Positions 1 to 7,617 of a DNA stretch of 64,000 bases are shown piece by piece. Source of the DNA: Lysobacter sp. (GTDB lineage Bacteria > Pseudomonadota > Gammaproteobacteria > Xanthomonadales > Xanthomonadaceae); NCBI GenBank assembly GCA_019634715.1, contig JAHCAU010000003.1, forward strand, positions 310,001 to 374,000. Direction: 5' to 3'. Each line of letters starts with the position of its first letter. Position 1 is the first letter of the stretch. The notes under the pieces are model-generated. The model worked only from the letters and a program-made list of their open reading frames with translations, was not told the origin of the DNA and did not search any database. The translations under genes and the position numbers were made by a program.

Positions 1-176
1 GCCTCGCGAAATTCGGCGGCATGACCGCGCTCGCCATCGGCATGGGCGCCCTGTGCGAATTCCTGTTCACCCCCGCCGTGCTGATGGGTCTGGAGCGTCT
101 GGGCTGGCTGCAGCGCCTGCTGCCGCAGGACGCGACCGAATCCCTGCCCGCGCAACCGATCGGAGACAACGCATGA
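1..176 (+). CDS. C-terminal end of an RND/MMPL-type exporter (5' partial)
   Basis: Only the last 57 codons are in the window, in the frame whose codons begin at base 3. The visible tail has a Gly/Ala-rich stretch, then a hydrophobic helix (EFLFTPAVLMGLERLGW) and a short polar end. This is how the last membrane helix of MMPL/RND superfamily exporters usually finishes. The family call also rests on context: the stop overlaps the start of a LolA-like periplasmic gene, and MMPL exporters are often encoded directly before such proteins. The protein would be an inner-membrane, proton-driven lipid or hydrophobic-molecule transporter. Too little is visible to name a substrate. Confidence 0.5.
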   Translation, partial: LAKFGGMTALAIGMGALCEFLFTPAVLMGLERLGWLQRLLPQDATESLPAQPIGDNA

Positions 177-1000
177 TGCCCATCGCCCATCCCTCACCCG
201 CCCGTCGAGCCGTCTCCATCGGCGTGGCCGCCGCGCTCGTCGTGCTCTGCGCGGGCGCCAGCCTCGCCCAGGGCACGAAGCTCGACGCGCAACAGATCTT
301 CGAGCGCAGCGCCGCGGCCGAGAAGGTCGCCGACTGGCGCGCCGCGAGCACGCTGGAAATCCGCCAGGGCGAGCGTGCGCGCGTGCGCAGCGGCATCGTC
401 TACAACAAGCTGCAGGCCAACGGCATCGACAGCCACCGCCTGTTCCGCTTCCAGACGCCCGCCGATGTCGCCGGCACGGCCGTGCTCGTGCACGAGAACG
501 CGGCCAGCCAGGACGACCTCTGGATCTACTTCCCGAGCATGGCCAAGACCCGGCGCATCCTCGCCTCGAACAAGAAAGACAGTTTCATGGGGTCCGACTT
601 CGCCTACGCGGACCTGATGGCGCAGGACAGCCAGGACTTCAGCCACAGCCTGCTGCCCGAGGAAGCCTGCGGCGACGCGCGCTGCCACGTGGTGCAGTCC
701 GTGCCCCGCGACGCGAAGACGGCCGCATCGCTGGGCTACAGCAAGGTCGTCGCGTCGATCCGTACGCGCGACTTCACCACCGTGCAGGTGCGCTATTTCG
801 ACAGGAACGGCGTCGAGTTCAAGCGCCAGGCCATTTCCGGATACGTGCCGGTGGCCGGCCAGCCCGGCAGGTTCGTGGCCACGCGCCGTGAAATGGTGGC
901 CAGCAAGGGCGGCAGGCGCTCGGTGCTGACCCTGCGCGACGTGGACAGCGCCCGGCCCTTGCAGTCGGACCTCTTCATCGAATCGCGCCTGGGCCAGTGA
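173..1000 (+). CDS. Outer-membrane lipoprotein-sorting (LolA-like) periplasmic protein
   Basis: A predicted periplasmic protein of 275 residues. It begins with a signal peptide (RRAVSIGVAAALVVLCAGASLAQ) and continues with a LolA-like half-barrel. The diagnostic central segment reads DLWIYFPSMAKTRRI followed by KKDSFMGSDFAYADL, which is typical of the exporter-associated LolA-like family rather than true LolA. An in-frame open stretch continues upstream to base 53, but the ATG at 173 (ATGATG; the next codon at 176 is also ATG) overlaps the exporter stop and directly precedes the signal peptide, so I start here. Proteins of this type are thought to carry lipids or hydrophobic cargo between an MMPL exporter and the outer membrane. 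The cargo is unknown. Confidence 0.75.
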   Translation: MMPIAHPSPARRAVSIGVAAALVVLCAGASLAQGTKLDAQQIFERSAAAEKVADWRAASTLEIRQGERARVRSGIVYNKLQANGIDSHRLFRFQTPADVAGTAVLVHENAASQDDLWIYFPSMAKTRRILASNKKDSFMGSDFAYADLMAQDSQDFSHSLLPEEACGDARCHVVQSVPRDAKTAASLGYSKVVASIRTRDFTTVQVRYFDRNGVEFKRQAISGYVPVAGQPGRFVATRREMVASKGGRRSVLTLRDVDSARPLQSDLFIESRLGQ

Positions 1001-2358
1001 TGCATCGCATGCGCACCCGCTCGCTGCTGTCCGTCACCATCGCGCTGGCCTGCGCCGGTACGACAGCGTGGGCGCAGGATCCTCCGGCATCGACAGACGA
1101 TGCGACGACTGCCGTGTCGTCGCAGGATGCGCAGGACACGACTTCGGACATGGCATCGGACTTCGCGGAGGATCACGCGCATGCCGATGCGGGCATGTCG
1201 AGCTCGCCACGCTGGACCGGTACTGCATCGCTGGCCGCCGTGGCCGCGAGCGGCACGCGCGATCTCGACGATGCCGGCCGTCGCTTCGGCATAGCCCTGC
1301 GCGGGCGCGGCGAGTGGCGGCAGGATGGCTGGCGCGCCCTGGGTGAAGTCGCCTTTGGCAGCGATCGACTGGCCTACGACGATGCGCCCTGGTTGCGCCA
1401 GGCCTGGCTGTCGCATGCCCGTGGTCCGGTCGAGGTCCGCATCGGACGGCAGATCATCGCCTGGGGCCGCGCCGATCGCCTCAATCCCACCGACAACCTC
1501 TCCGCGCGCAACATGCGCGCACTCGTCGCGGACATCGACGAGGACCGAATGGGCCTCGACTCGGCGTCCGTCCGCCTGCAACTGGGCGAACGCGTCAATC
1601 TCACTGCATTGCACGCGCCACGCATGCCGGCCACCGTGCTGCCCGATGCCATCGCATCGCTTCCCGCGCTGTTCGGCGGTCGCCGCGTGAGCGACCAGTC
1701 GTCATCGCGCGACACGCAGGCCCTGCGCATCGACTACGCCGGCAGTGCGCTGGATGCTTCGATCAGCGTCGTCGACGGACCCTCGATGACGCCAGCCTTC
1801 GCATCGCATGCATATCCGCTCCAGGCCATCCAACCCGGCGTGCGCATCGTCGGCGCCGACTTCAGCGCCGCGCTCGGCGATCGCTGGGGCCTGCGCGGCG
1901 AGTTCGCCTCCACCGCGTTCGACCGCAGCGTCCCCCAGGGTCTCGGCGACTTCCGCTATGCCGTGCTCGGCGTCGAACGCCACATCGACGGCGGCTGGCT
2001 CGCGCTGGCGCAGTGGGTGCATCGCCGCGCCGATCGCGCGCCCGCAGCGCCCACGCTCGCCGGCACGCTCAACCGTGCCGTCTGGTTCCAGACCGAGGCA
2101 CGCAGCGATGCGCTCTATCTCGGGCTGAACCGCGCGCAGTTCGAAGGCGCGCTGAGCGGCAACATCGGCCTGCTGCAGACGCTCGACGATCGCGGCCGTG
2201 CCTGGTTCGCCAACCTCGCATACCGCATCGACGACCGCTGGAACCTTCTCGCGCGCTGGCAGCATTTCAGTGGCCCGGCCGAGACCAACCTCGGCGCGCT
2301 GCGTCGCGACTCCCTGCTCCTGCTCGAACTGCGCGGCACGTGGGGAGGATCGCGATGA
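1000..2358 (+). CDS. Predicted outer-membrane beta-barrel of the exporter operon
   Basis: About 452 residues with a signal peptide (SLLSVTIALACAGTTAWAQ) and a low-complexity acidic/Ser stretch. A long series of alternating aromatic/charged strands follows and ends in a strand typical of porin-like barrels. The motif VRIGRQIIAWGRADRLNPTD resembles the start of DUF1302/alginate-export-like barrels that accompany MMPL exporters and LolA-like proteins. The ATG at 1000 overlaps the upstream stop by one base; a GTG at 997 and an ATG at 1009 are alternatives. With the two upstream genes it could form a trans-envelope lipid or metabolite path from inner to outer membrane, which is inference from neighbourhood only. 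Confidence 0.65.
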   Translation: MHRMRTRSLLSVTIALACAGTTAWAQDPPASTDDATTAVSSQDAQDTTSDMASDFAEDHAHADAGMSSSPRWTGTASLAAVAASGTRDLDDAGRRFGIALRGRGEWRQDGWRALGEVAFGSDRLAYDDAPWLRQAWLSHARGPVEVRIGRQIIAWGRADRLNPTDNLSARNMRALVADIDEDRMGLDSASVRLQLGERVNLTALHAPRMPATVLPDAIASLPALFGGRRVSDQSSSRDTQALRIDYAGSALDASISVVDGPSMTPAFASHAYPLQAIQPGVRIVGADFSAALGDRWGLRGEFASTAFDRSVPQGLGDFRYAVLGVERHIDGGWLALAQWVHRRADRAPAAPTLAGTLNRAVWFQTEARSDALYLGLNRAQFEGALSGNIGLLQTLDDRGRAWFANLAYRIDDRWNLLARWQHFSGPAETNLGALRRDSLLLLELRGTWGGSR

Positions 2359-3254
2359 TCTGGATCGACGGGCAACTGCGCGGCTGCGATGCGACCGTCT
2401 CGGTCTTCGACCGCGGCTTCCTCTACGGCGACGGCCTGTTCGAAACGCTGCCGGTCTATGCCGGCCGGCCATTCCTGCTCGACGACCATCTCGCCCGCCT
2501 GATGCATGGCACGCAAGTGCTCCGCATGGCGAACGCTCCTGGCATCGACGACTGGCGTGCCGCCGTCTCGGCCCTGCTCGATGCCGAGCGCCCCGACTGC
2601 GCGACGCTGCGCCTGTGGATCAGCCGCGGCGTCAACACCGGCATCGGACTCGGCTGCGGCGCAGCGACACGGCCGACCTGGATCGCCGCCTGCCTGCCCG
2701 CGCGGCGTTACGACGCCCGCATCTACGGCGAAGGCATGGTGCTTGCCTTGTCGACGCGCGAACACGCCTTGCCCAGCCAGTCGCCCACCGGCACGAAGCA
2801 CGCCAACTATCTCGCCTCCATCCTCGCCTTCGACGACGCGCAGAACGCCGGCGCCGACGAGGCCCTGCTGTGCAACCCGCGCGGCCATCTCTGCGAAGGC
2901 GCGTTCAGCAACCTCTTCGCCGTCCTCGACGGCGTGCTGGTCACCCCGCCGCTCGACGAAGGCCCGCTCGCCGGCACGGCGCGCGCACGCCTGCTCGACC
3001 TCGCGGCATCCGCAGGGATTCCGCATGGCGAAACCGCGATCCCGCTCGCGCGCCTCGCCGACGCCAGCGAGCTCATGGTCAGCAACGCACTGCTCGGCCT
3101 CGCCCCCGTGCGTTCGGTCCTGCCCCGCGCCGGACATGCGGATGACCCGGCTCCCGCGTTCGCATCACCCGGCCCGGTCGCGCGTCGACTGTCCGCCGGA
3201 TATGCGGCGCTGGTCGCTTCCGAAACCGGCGCCCGATGGCCGCTCATCGCCTGA
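2355..3254 (+). CDS. pabC: PLP fold-type IV enzyme, aminodeoxychorismate lyase-like
   Basis: 299 residues of the class IV aminotransferase/lyase family. The N-terminal FDRGFLYGDGLFET, the PLP lysine K148 in the GTKHANY motif, the ADEALL segment and E181 in LCEGAFSNLF match 4-amino-4-deoxychorismate lyase better than branched-chain aminotransferases. PabC releases p-aminobenzoate and pyruvate from aminodeoxychorismate for folate synthesis. The start overlaps the barrel gene by four bases (ATGA), so it sits in the exporter operon rather than beside pabB or the usual tmk/holB genes. Its neighbours (di-iron HDO protein and cupin) make a specialised biosynthetic role possible. D-amino-acid transaminase activity cannot be excluded. 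Confidence 0.7.
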   Translation: MIWIDGQLRGCDATVSVFDRGFLYGDGLFETLPVYAGRPFLLDDHLARLMHGTQVLRMANAPGIDDWRAAVSALLDAERPDCATLRLWISRGVNTGIGLGCGAATRPTWIAACLPARRYDARIYGEGMVLALSTREHALPSQSPTGTKHANYLASILAFDDAQNAGADEALLCNPRGHLCEGAFSNLFAVLDGVLVTPPLDEGPLAGTARARLLDLAASAGIPHGETAIPLARLADASELMVSNALLGLAPVRSVLPRAGHADDPAPAFASPGPVARRLSAGYAALVASETGARWPLIA

Positions 3255-3321
3255 GGCGCCCCATACACCGCGACAACCGTCCACCACGACATCCCGTTCA
3301 CCCTCATCAGTCGAGCCCGCC

Positions 3322-4050
3322 ATGCTCATCAGCGAAAGCCAGACACCGCATCATGCGCCGCACATCCTGCCCCCCTCGCTGTGGGACGACCTGTTCCCCC
3401 CGGGGCTGCTGGGCGAACTCGAAGCGCATCCGTTCCTCCGCCTCTGCCGCGAAGGCCGGGCGCCGCTGCCGCTGCTGCGCGCCTTCCTCGTGCAGCACAG
3501 TTACTATTCGGAAAAATTCACGCGCTATCTCTGCGCGCTGATGTCGCACCTGCCCAATGGCGACGACGTGCGCGCGCTGGCGGTCAACCTCGTCGAGGAA
3601 ACCGGTCTCGACCACGCCGACGCCGTGACCCACGCCGAGCTCTACCGCCGCTGCCTGGCCGAAGTCGGGGTGACGCCGCACAGCCAGCCGATGCTGCCGG
3701 AAACCGGCGCGCTGATCGACAGCATGTTCCACTACTGCCGCGCGCACGACCCGCTCGAAGGCCTCGCCGCGCTCTGCCTCGGCGCCGAAGCCATCGTGCC
3801 GACGCTCTACGGCGCGATCCTCGACGGCCTGCGCAAGACCGGCTTCGACGACAGGCAGTTGCACTTCTTCGTGCTGCACGTGTCCGAGGACGAAGCGCAC
3901 GCGCTGGTCATGCGCGACATCATCCATCGCCTCCTGCGCGAGCGCCCCCATCGTCGCGCCAAGGTGCTGGCCATCGGCGAGGACATGGTCCGCATCCGCA
4001 TGGCCATGCTCGACGCCGTGCTGGCGGAGTTCCCGGAGGTGCAGGCATGA
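3322..4050 (+). CDS. Heme-oxygenase-like di-iron (HDO/CADD-like) protein
   Basis: 242 residues, predicted all-helical, of the TenA/PqqC/CADD fold. The expected metal ligands are visible: an EE pair at 92-93 followed by H98, E156, and the H-x3-D-x2-H signature H186, D190, H193 (HVSEDEAH). This pattern is characteristic of heme-oxygenase-like diiron oxidases (CADD, UndA, BesC and relatives), which use O2 for oxidations or C-C cleavage. It lies 67 bases after the pabC-like gene and overlaps the cupin gene by four bases. CADD of Chlamydia makes p-aminobenzoate without PabABC, so lying next to a PabC-like gene is noteworthy. No direct substrate evidence exists here. Confidence 0.7.
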   Translation: MLISESQTPHHAPHILPPSLWDDLFPPGLLGELEAHPFLRLCREGRAPLPLLRAFLVQHSYYSEKFTRYLCALMSHLPNGDDVRALAVNLVEETGLDHADAVTHAELYRRCLAEVGVTPHSQPMLPETGALIDSMFHYCRAHDPLEGLAALCLGAEAIVPTLYGAILDGLRKTGFDDRQLHFFVLHVSEDEAHALVMRDIIHRLLRERPHRRAKVLAIGEDMVRIRMAMLDAVLAEFPEVQA

Positions 4051-4508
4051 GCGCACAGCCCGACAACTTCAGCTCCCGCGACTTCTGGCGCACGCGCGCC
4101 GCGCTCGAAGCCGTGGTCCCGGAGCGTTTGATCCACAAGGGCGTGGCAAAGACCGATGTCGCGGGCGCCGATGCCTTCTCGAAGGAACGCAAGCATCCCG
4201 TGTTCCTGGTCGACCTGCCATCGAAGACGCTCAGCATGACCCTCGGTGGCCTCGAACCCGGGCAGACCACCAGCCGGCACCGCCACAATTACGAAACCGT
4301 GCTGTACGTGATCGAAGGCCGTGGGATCACCACGATCGAGGATCGCGAAGTGGAATGGGAAGCCGGCGACGCCGTCTACATCCCGGTCTGGGCCTGGCAC
4401 CAGCACCGCAACCTCAGCGACGACACCAGTTGCCTCTATATCGCCTGCGAGAACGCGCCCTTGCTGCAGAACCTCGGTGGCATCGCCCTGCGCGAGGAGG
4501 CCGGCTGA
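4047..4508 (+). CDS. Single-domain cupin protein
   Basis: 153 residues with one cupin barrel. Motif 1 reads SRHRHNYETVLYVIEGRG, with the two metal-type histidines and the glutamate. Motif 2 has IPVWAWHQHRNLS. The likely ligands His/His/Glu plus the second-motif His are all present, so a metal centre (Fe, Mn or Ni) is plausible. It starts with ATGA inside the end of the HDO gene, so the two are almost certainly co-translated. It could be a small-molecule dioxygenase, isomerase or binding protein acting on the product of the HDO or PLP enzymes. The exact activity cannot be read from the sequence. Confidence 0.7.
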   Translation: MSAQPDNFSSRDFWRTRAALEAVVPERLIHKGVAKTDVAGADAFSKERKHPVFLVDLPSKTLSMTLGGLEPGQTTSRHRHNYETVLYVIEGRGITTIEDREVEWEAGDAVYIPVWAWHQHRNLSDDTSCLYIACENAPLLQNLGGIALREEAG

Positions 4509-4520
4509 GACCGGCGTGAT

Positions 4521-4559
4521 CCGGCACGCCATCGTGCAACTCGCACGACGGCATGCCGG
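4521..4559 (+). terminator. Long hairpin after the exporter/cupin operon
   Basis: A 17-base inverted repeat with a 5-base loop begins 12 bases after the cupin stop. Two of the 17 positions do not pair. There is no clear T-run after it, so it may be a weak terminator or an mRNA 3' stabiliser. Confidence 0.4.
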
Positions 4560-4608
4560 ATGCATGAACCACTGGAAGACTTTCCATGGAGGTTCAATCA
4601 CTTGCGGT

Positions 4609-4624
4609 TGGCACGGATCTTGAT
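4609..4624 (+). promoter_or_regulatory. Sigma-54-like promoter before the lipoprotein gene
   Basis: The string TGGCACG-N4-TTGAT matches the -24/-12 consensus TGGCACG-N4-TTGCW except that the -12 GC reads GA. It lies 52 bases before the ATG at 4676, a sensible distance. The mismatch falls in a strongly conserved position, so this is only a candidate. Confidence 0.25.
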
Positions 4625-4675
4625 GACGGGAGCAGCGAGCACTCTCGCTCCCGGACACATATCAGGATCCCCCGC

Positions 4676-5131
4676 ATGAATACGTTCACTCCCCGTCTGT
4701 TGTCTGCACTGCTGGTGGCTTCCAGCGCCCTCGCGCTCGGCGCCTGCAACACGCAGGAATCCGCCGAGGAAACGCAGGCCGACGTCGCCGAAGCGCAGGC
4801 CGAAGGCCAGCAGGATGTCGCCGAAAGCGCTGCCGAAGCTGCCGTGGTCGCCGCAGAAGGCCAGGAAAACATCGCGAAGTCCGATGATGCCGCCGAGGTG
4901 CGTGAAGCCCGGGCCGATGCCATCGAAGACAATGCCGACGCGCGGCAGAACGTGACCGAAGCCAAGGCCAAGGCCGACTACGACGTGGCCGTGCAGAAGT
5001 GCGAAGCCCTGCCGTCGGCGCAGCAGTCGGCGTGCAAGGATCAGGCCGAAGCCGTCTACGACGCCGCCAAGGCCCAGGCCGAGCGCACGAAGGAACAGAA
5101 GGACGCCGTCGCCGATCGCGTGCGTCAGTAA
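4676..5131 (+). CDS. Ala/Glu-rich lipoprotein with coiled-coil repeats
   Basis: 151 residues. The N-terminus is a lipoprotein signal (LLVASSALALGAC), with the lipobox cysteine inside LGAC and an Asn right after it. The mature part is almost only Ala, Glu, Asp, Gln and Lys, with repeated AEAQAEGQQDVAE-like heptads, so a helical coiled coil in the periplasm is likely. Two Cys (EALPSAQQSAC region) near the C-terminus might form a disulfide. I start at the ATG at 4676 because it directly precedes the signal and has AGGA upstream; an open frame continues to 4586 but adds no signal. The function is unknown; a stress-related envelope role is conceivable. It is monocistronic, with its own terminator at 5173. 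Confidence 0.75.
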   Translation: MNTFTPRLLSALLVASSALALGACNTQESAEETQADVAEAQAEGQQDVAESAAEAAVVAAEGQENIAKSDDAAEVREARADAIEDNADARQNVTEAKAKADYDVAVQKCEALPSAQQSACKDQAEAVYDAAKAQAERTKEQKDAVADRVRQ

Positions 5132-5172
5132 GCCTTTCGCCGCTCGTCGAGCGGCAGGCAAGCTGCATCGAA

Positions 5173-5200
5173 ACAGGGGCGCCCGTCGGGGCGCCCCTGT
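5173..5200. terminator. Perfect hairpin between convergent genes
   Basis: ACAGGGGCGCCC, loop GTCG, and its exact 12-base complement. It lies between the lipoprotein gene and the minus-strand immunity island and could end transcription from both sides. Confidence 0.75.
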
Positions 5201-5238
5201 CGTTGGCACATGGCGGTATGCGTGCCGTCGAATGACGC

Positions 5239-5328
5239 CTGTTGCATGGCGTCAATCAGTTCCTTGAGTTTCATCACGGCATCGAGCCACTTTCTGCCGA
5301 ACTGCTCCTTGAGCCTCGGATGCTCGAA
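5239..5328 (-). pseudogene. 3' remnant of a second DUF4259-type immunity gene
   Basis: The minus strand encodes about 30 residues, including HPRLKEQFGRKWLDAVMKLK, that align without gaps to the C-terminus of the intact protein at 7075-7611 (HPKLRGQFSSKWLGNVAKFK). Roughly two thirds of positions are identical, and the DNA is also recognisably similar. There is an in-frame stop just upstream of the homologous segment and no start, and the frame runs on past the usual end into the terminator. It is therefore a truncated relic, placed at the 3' end of the immunity genes. This is what repeated exchange of toxin/immunity cassettes tends to leave behind. Confidence 0.7.
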
Positions 5329-5350
5329 TCGCCCTTCGTTTCACGCAGGA

Positions 5351-6565
5351 TCAGCCAGCCCGCAAACGGGCAATGAGGGCATCGTTTGCCTGAATGTTTC
5401 CAGTCGAGAAAACTCTCTGCTCGACGAAGGACGCAAGGTCCTGTCGAGCATGCAAGGCATGCAAATCGGCAAGCCACTGGGTCTCGATACGTGTCATTGC
5501 GTCATCAACCACATCTTGCGCTGACGTACTCGGGAACATCGAATAGGATTTCTGGATATTGCCATCGAGCAGTGCCTTCTGGACGGCAGCGGTCTTGAGA
5601 CTGAGCGAAAATTTTCTCCCCTCCTGTTCGCTGACGCCGATCAGCAGGACCGGGCTGAATACGATGCGCTTGTCCGAGGGGAAACGTTGCCGCCGAACCA
5701 GGATGCCGACATGAATGATCCCGTCCACAGGTGGTGCAGCCAGCATTTCCACCGACTTTTTCCGGGTGAAACCATAGGGTTCCAAGCGAGTCGCGAACAA
5801 GGCGCAGAACTCGAGGAAAACCGGCATTGCCGCATTGACTTCGTTCATCGTTGCCTCACCACGATGGCGTGTTCCGGAAACGTTCTTCGAATGAAGCAGA
5901 GACACTCGGTTCGGATCGAATGACGAATCATCTGGTCGAAAAATCACCCTCAATGGAGCTGAATTTTCCTGGCCGAAGTAGACAGGAACCTGCAGGGAGA
6001 GATTCCAAGCACGGATCCTGCGGAAATCACTCCCACCGGTCGAAACAAGATCGTTGACCCTTGCAAGCAATGAAACATAACTATCCGCGGAAGCAGTCAA
6101 GCCAGCCAAGGCCGTCTCCACATCGAGATCGACAGCCACCTCTTCCTGAATGCACAGCAGTGATTCCCAGTACGAAAAAACGAGGTCACTGCAATTTCTT
6201 TGCGATGGACTGATCGCACTGGACAGTGCCGCCTCAATGGCGGACATGGCGTGCACCGCCTGACGTCCGATCGAATAGCCCCATATCCAATGGTCGGTTT
6301 CGACCGCCTCAACGAAGGCAAGGTCATCCCGCTTGCCCTCGCCCGACAGATAGCCGCAAAGCTTCTCGAGCGAAATCACTTCTTTCGACAGATCGATCGA
6401 CCCAATCATGCCCGCCGCATGCAGTGGAGGCATGCAGCGCTCCGCGATCAGCGCGAAGAAAAGGGTGCGCGCCCATGAACTGAATGATTCGATCACTGGA
6501 ATCGAATCATCAAGCGATGATCTCAGCGAATCGATTCGATCTTCATGATCCCGCAGGCCAGCCAT
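5351..6565 (-). CDS. Unrecognised protein, third gene of the immunity block
   Basis: 404 residues; I do not recognise the family. The first ~185 residues look helical (for example GRQAVHAMSAIEAALSS), with several Trp and no signal peptide. The segment after residue ~240 is a separate mixed alpha/beta region (PVFLEFCALFATRLEPYGF, then IIHVGILVRRQ and VFSPVLLIGV) that faintly recalls small cytosolic immunity domains. It may thus be a two-domain fusion. It starts 12 bases after the SUKH gene stop, with a GGGGTG ribosome site, so it belongs to the same transcript as the RHS toxin. Its GC content is visibly lower than that of the flanking housekeeping genes, which suggests horizontal origin. A role in protection against an RHS tip is inferred from position only. 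Confidence 0.6.
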   Translation of the reverse strand: MAGLRDHEDRIDSLRSSLDDSIPVIESFSSWARTLFFALIAERCMPPLHAAGMIGSIDLSKEVISLEKLCGYLSGEGKRDDLAFVEAVETDHWIWGYSIGRQAVHAMSAIEAALSSAISPSQRNCSDLVFSYWESLLCIQEEVAVDLDVETALAGLTASADSYVSLLARVNDLVSTGGSDFRRIRAWNLSLQVPVYFGQENSAPLRVIFRPDDSSFDPNRVSLLHSKNVSGTRHRGEATMNEVNAAMPVFLEFCALFATRLEPYGFTRKKSVEMLAAPPVDGIIHVGILVRRQRFPSDKRIVFSPVLLIGVSEQEGRKFSLSLKTAAVQKALLDGNIQKSYSMFPSTSAQDVVDDAMTRIETQWLADLHALHARQDLASFVEQRVFSTGNIQANDALIARLRAG

Positions 6566-6577
6566 CGCACACCCCGG

Positions 6578-7078
6578 TCACTCAAGATCTGAATGTGGAT
6601 CATGCAATGAAGATTCAGCCAGCCAACCATCCAGCCGGTAGTCCAACTCTATGACCTCATCCTCACCCGCCTCCCACATCCATATGAAAGGGTCATCGTC
6701 TCCGTAAGGCATGCAAAAACATGCGGTGCCATCTGTAGCGAAAACGATGAAATTCGCAAACGTATCTTGATCTCTCTCGAACCATGGAGCGGTTTTAGGC
6801 GAGTTGTTTCGCTGCAACGAATTCCAAAGCCATTTTGCCTCTTTGCGTTCCGGGGCTGGAGTGGCGCAAGGAAACAGTACGAATTGATTCAACTCAGCGC
6901 CATTGGATATCGCCGAAAGGAAAAGCCTCAGGGATCCAGGCACCTTGTGAGGCAAGGACTTCTCCATACCTATCAGGCCGTCTTCGGAAACCGGTGGATG
7001 CAACCTCTTCCTTTCGAAACGTTCCAAGGCGGACAGCAGCGACTCCAAGGTTGTCATGGCAGAGCCATCTATCGTCAC
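6578..7078 (-). CDS. SMI1/KNR4 (SUKH)-like immunity protein
   Basis: 166 residues. The order of motifs fits the SUKH superfamily: an early helix with the LPHKVPGSLRLFLSAISNGAE type of segment (the SUKH PxxLrxFL...NG motif), then FIVFATDGTACFCMPY and a C-terminal acidic tail. SUKH proteins are cytosolic immunity factors most often found next to nuclease toxins, which suits the GIY-YIG tip encoded upstream. The GTG at 7078 overlaps the previous stop by four bases (GTGA); an ATG at 7057 is an alternative start. Together with its neighbours it makes a three-gene block behind the toxin. Which toxin it neutralises is not shown by the sequence. Confidence 0.65.
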   Translation of the reverse strand: MTIDGSAMTTLESLLSALERFERKRLHPPVSEDGLIGMEKSLPHKVPGSLRLFLSAISNGAELNQFVLFPCATPAPERKEAKWLWNSLQRNNSPKTAPWFERDQDTFANFIVFATDGTACFCMPYGDDDPFIWMWEAGEDEVIELDYRLDGWLAESSLHDPHSDLE

Positions 7079-7611
7079 AACCTATCAACCATCTCCTTGA
7101 ACTTCGCCACATTGCCGAGCCATTTACTGCTGAACTGCCCCCTGAGCTTCGGGTGGCTGAGCAGCACCTCGACATGCCCCCGAAGCACATTCAGCAATTC
7201 CTCGGACATTCGAAAGCCTGCAGGCAACGCCACATCTTTCGGCAATTTGATGCCTGTTTCATGCATTCCATGCATGCCGATCACCAATGCCGCAATCAAC
7301 GCTTGCGCCTCGTGATCGCCGGTATCTGCGAGAATCTCAGGATCGCCACCAACATCGGAATCATCCCACTGGGCAAGTAGTTCCGGAATGTCCGCAAGTG
7401 CATCACGGATCAACCGGTCGTTCTCGGATAGCTCATCTTGACTCAGCGCCCGAAAAGTCAGTCCTTGCGCATCGCGATCCAAGAAACGCGAAAAATCGCT
7501 GGCGGCCTCTTCGAGTACCCGATGAAAAGCCGAAGCCTGCAGCCCAGCGAGACGTGCGATCAGGTCCTGCGCACCATCGTTTCCAAAAAAATCATGATTC
7601 CAAGCACCCAT
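7075..7611 (-). CDS. DUF4259-type protein, probable cognate immunity
   Basis: 178 residues beginning MGAWNHDFFGNDGAQDLIA, the typical opening of DUF4259 proteins (MGxWxxxxFxNDxAxD). The start lies only six bases after the RHS stop, which makes it the first gene downstream of the toxin tip and the best candidate for its antidote. No signal peptide or membrane segment is visible, so it should be cytosolic like most immunity proteins. Its C-terminal 30 residues recur as a broken copy at 5239-5328, so a paralogue once stood nearby. Base composition matches the toxin tip rather than the RHS core. DUF4259 as an immunity family is inferred here from position. Confidence 0.65.
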   Translation of the reverse strand: MGAWNHDFFGNDGAQDLIARLAGLQASAFHRVLEEAASDFSRFLDRDAQGLTFRALSQDELSENDRLIRDALADIPELLAQWDDSDVGGDPEILADTGDHEAQALIAALVIGMHGMHETGIKLPKDVALPAGFRMSEELLNVLRGHVEVLLSHPKLRGQFSSKWLGNVAKFKEMVDRL

Positions 7612-7617
7612 ATGACC

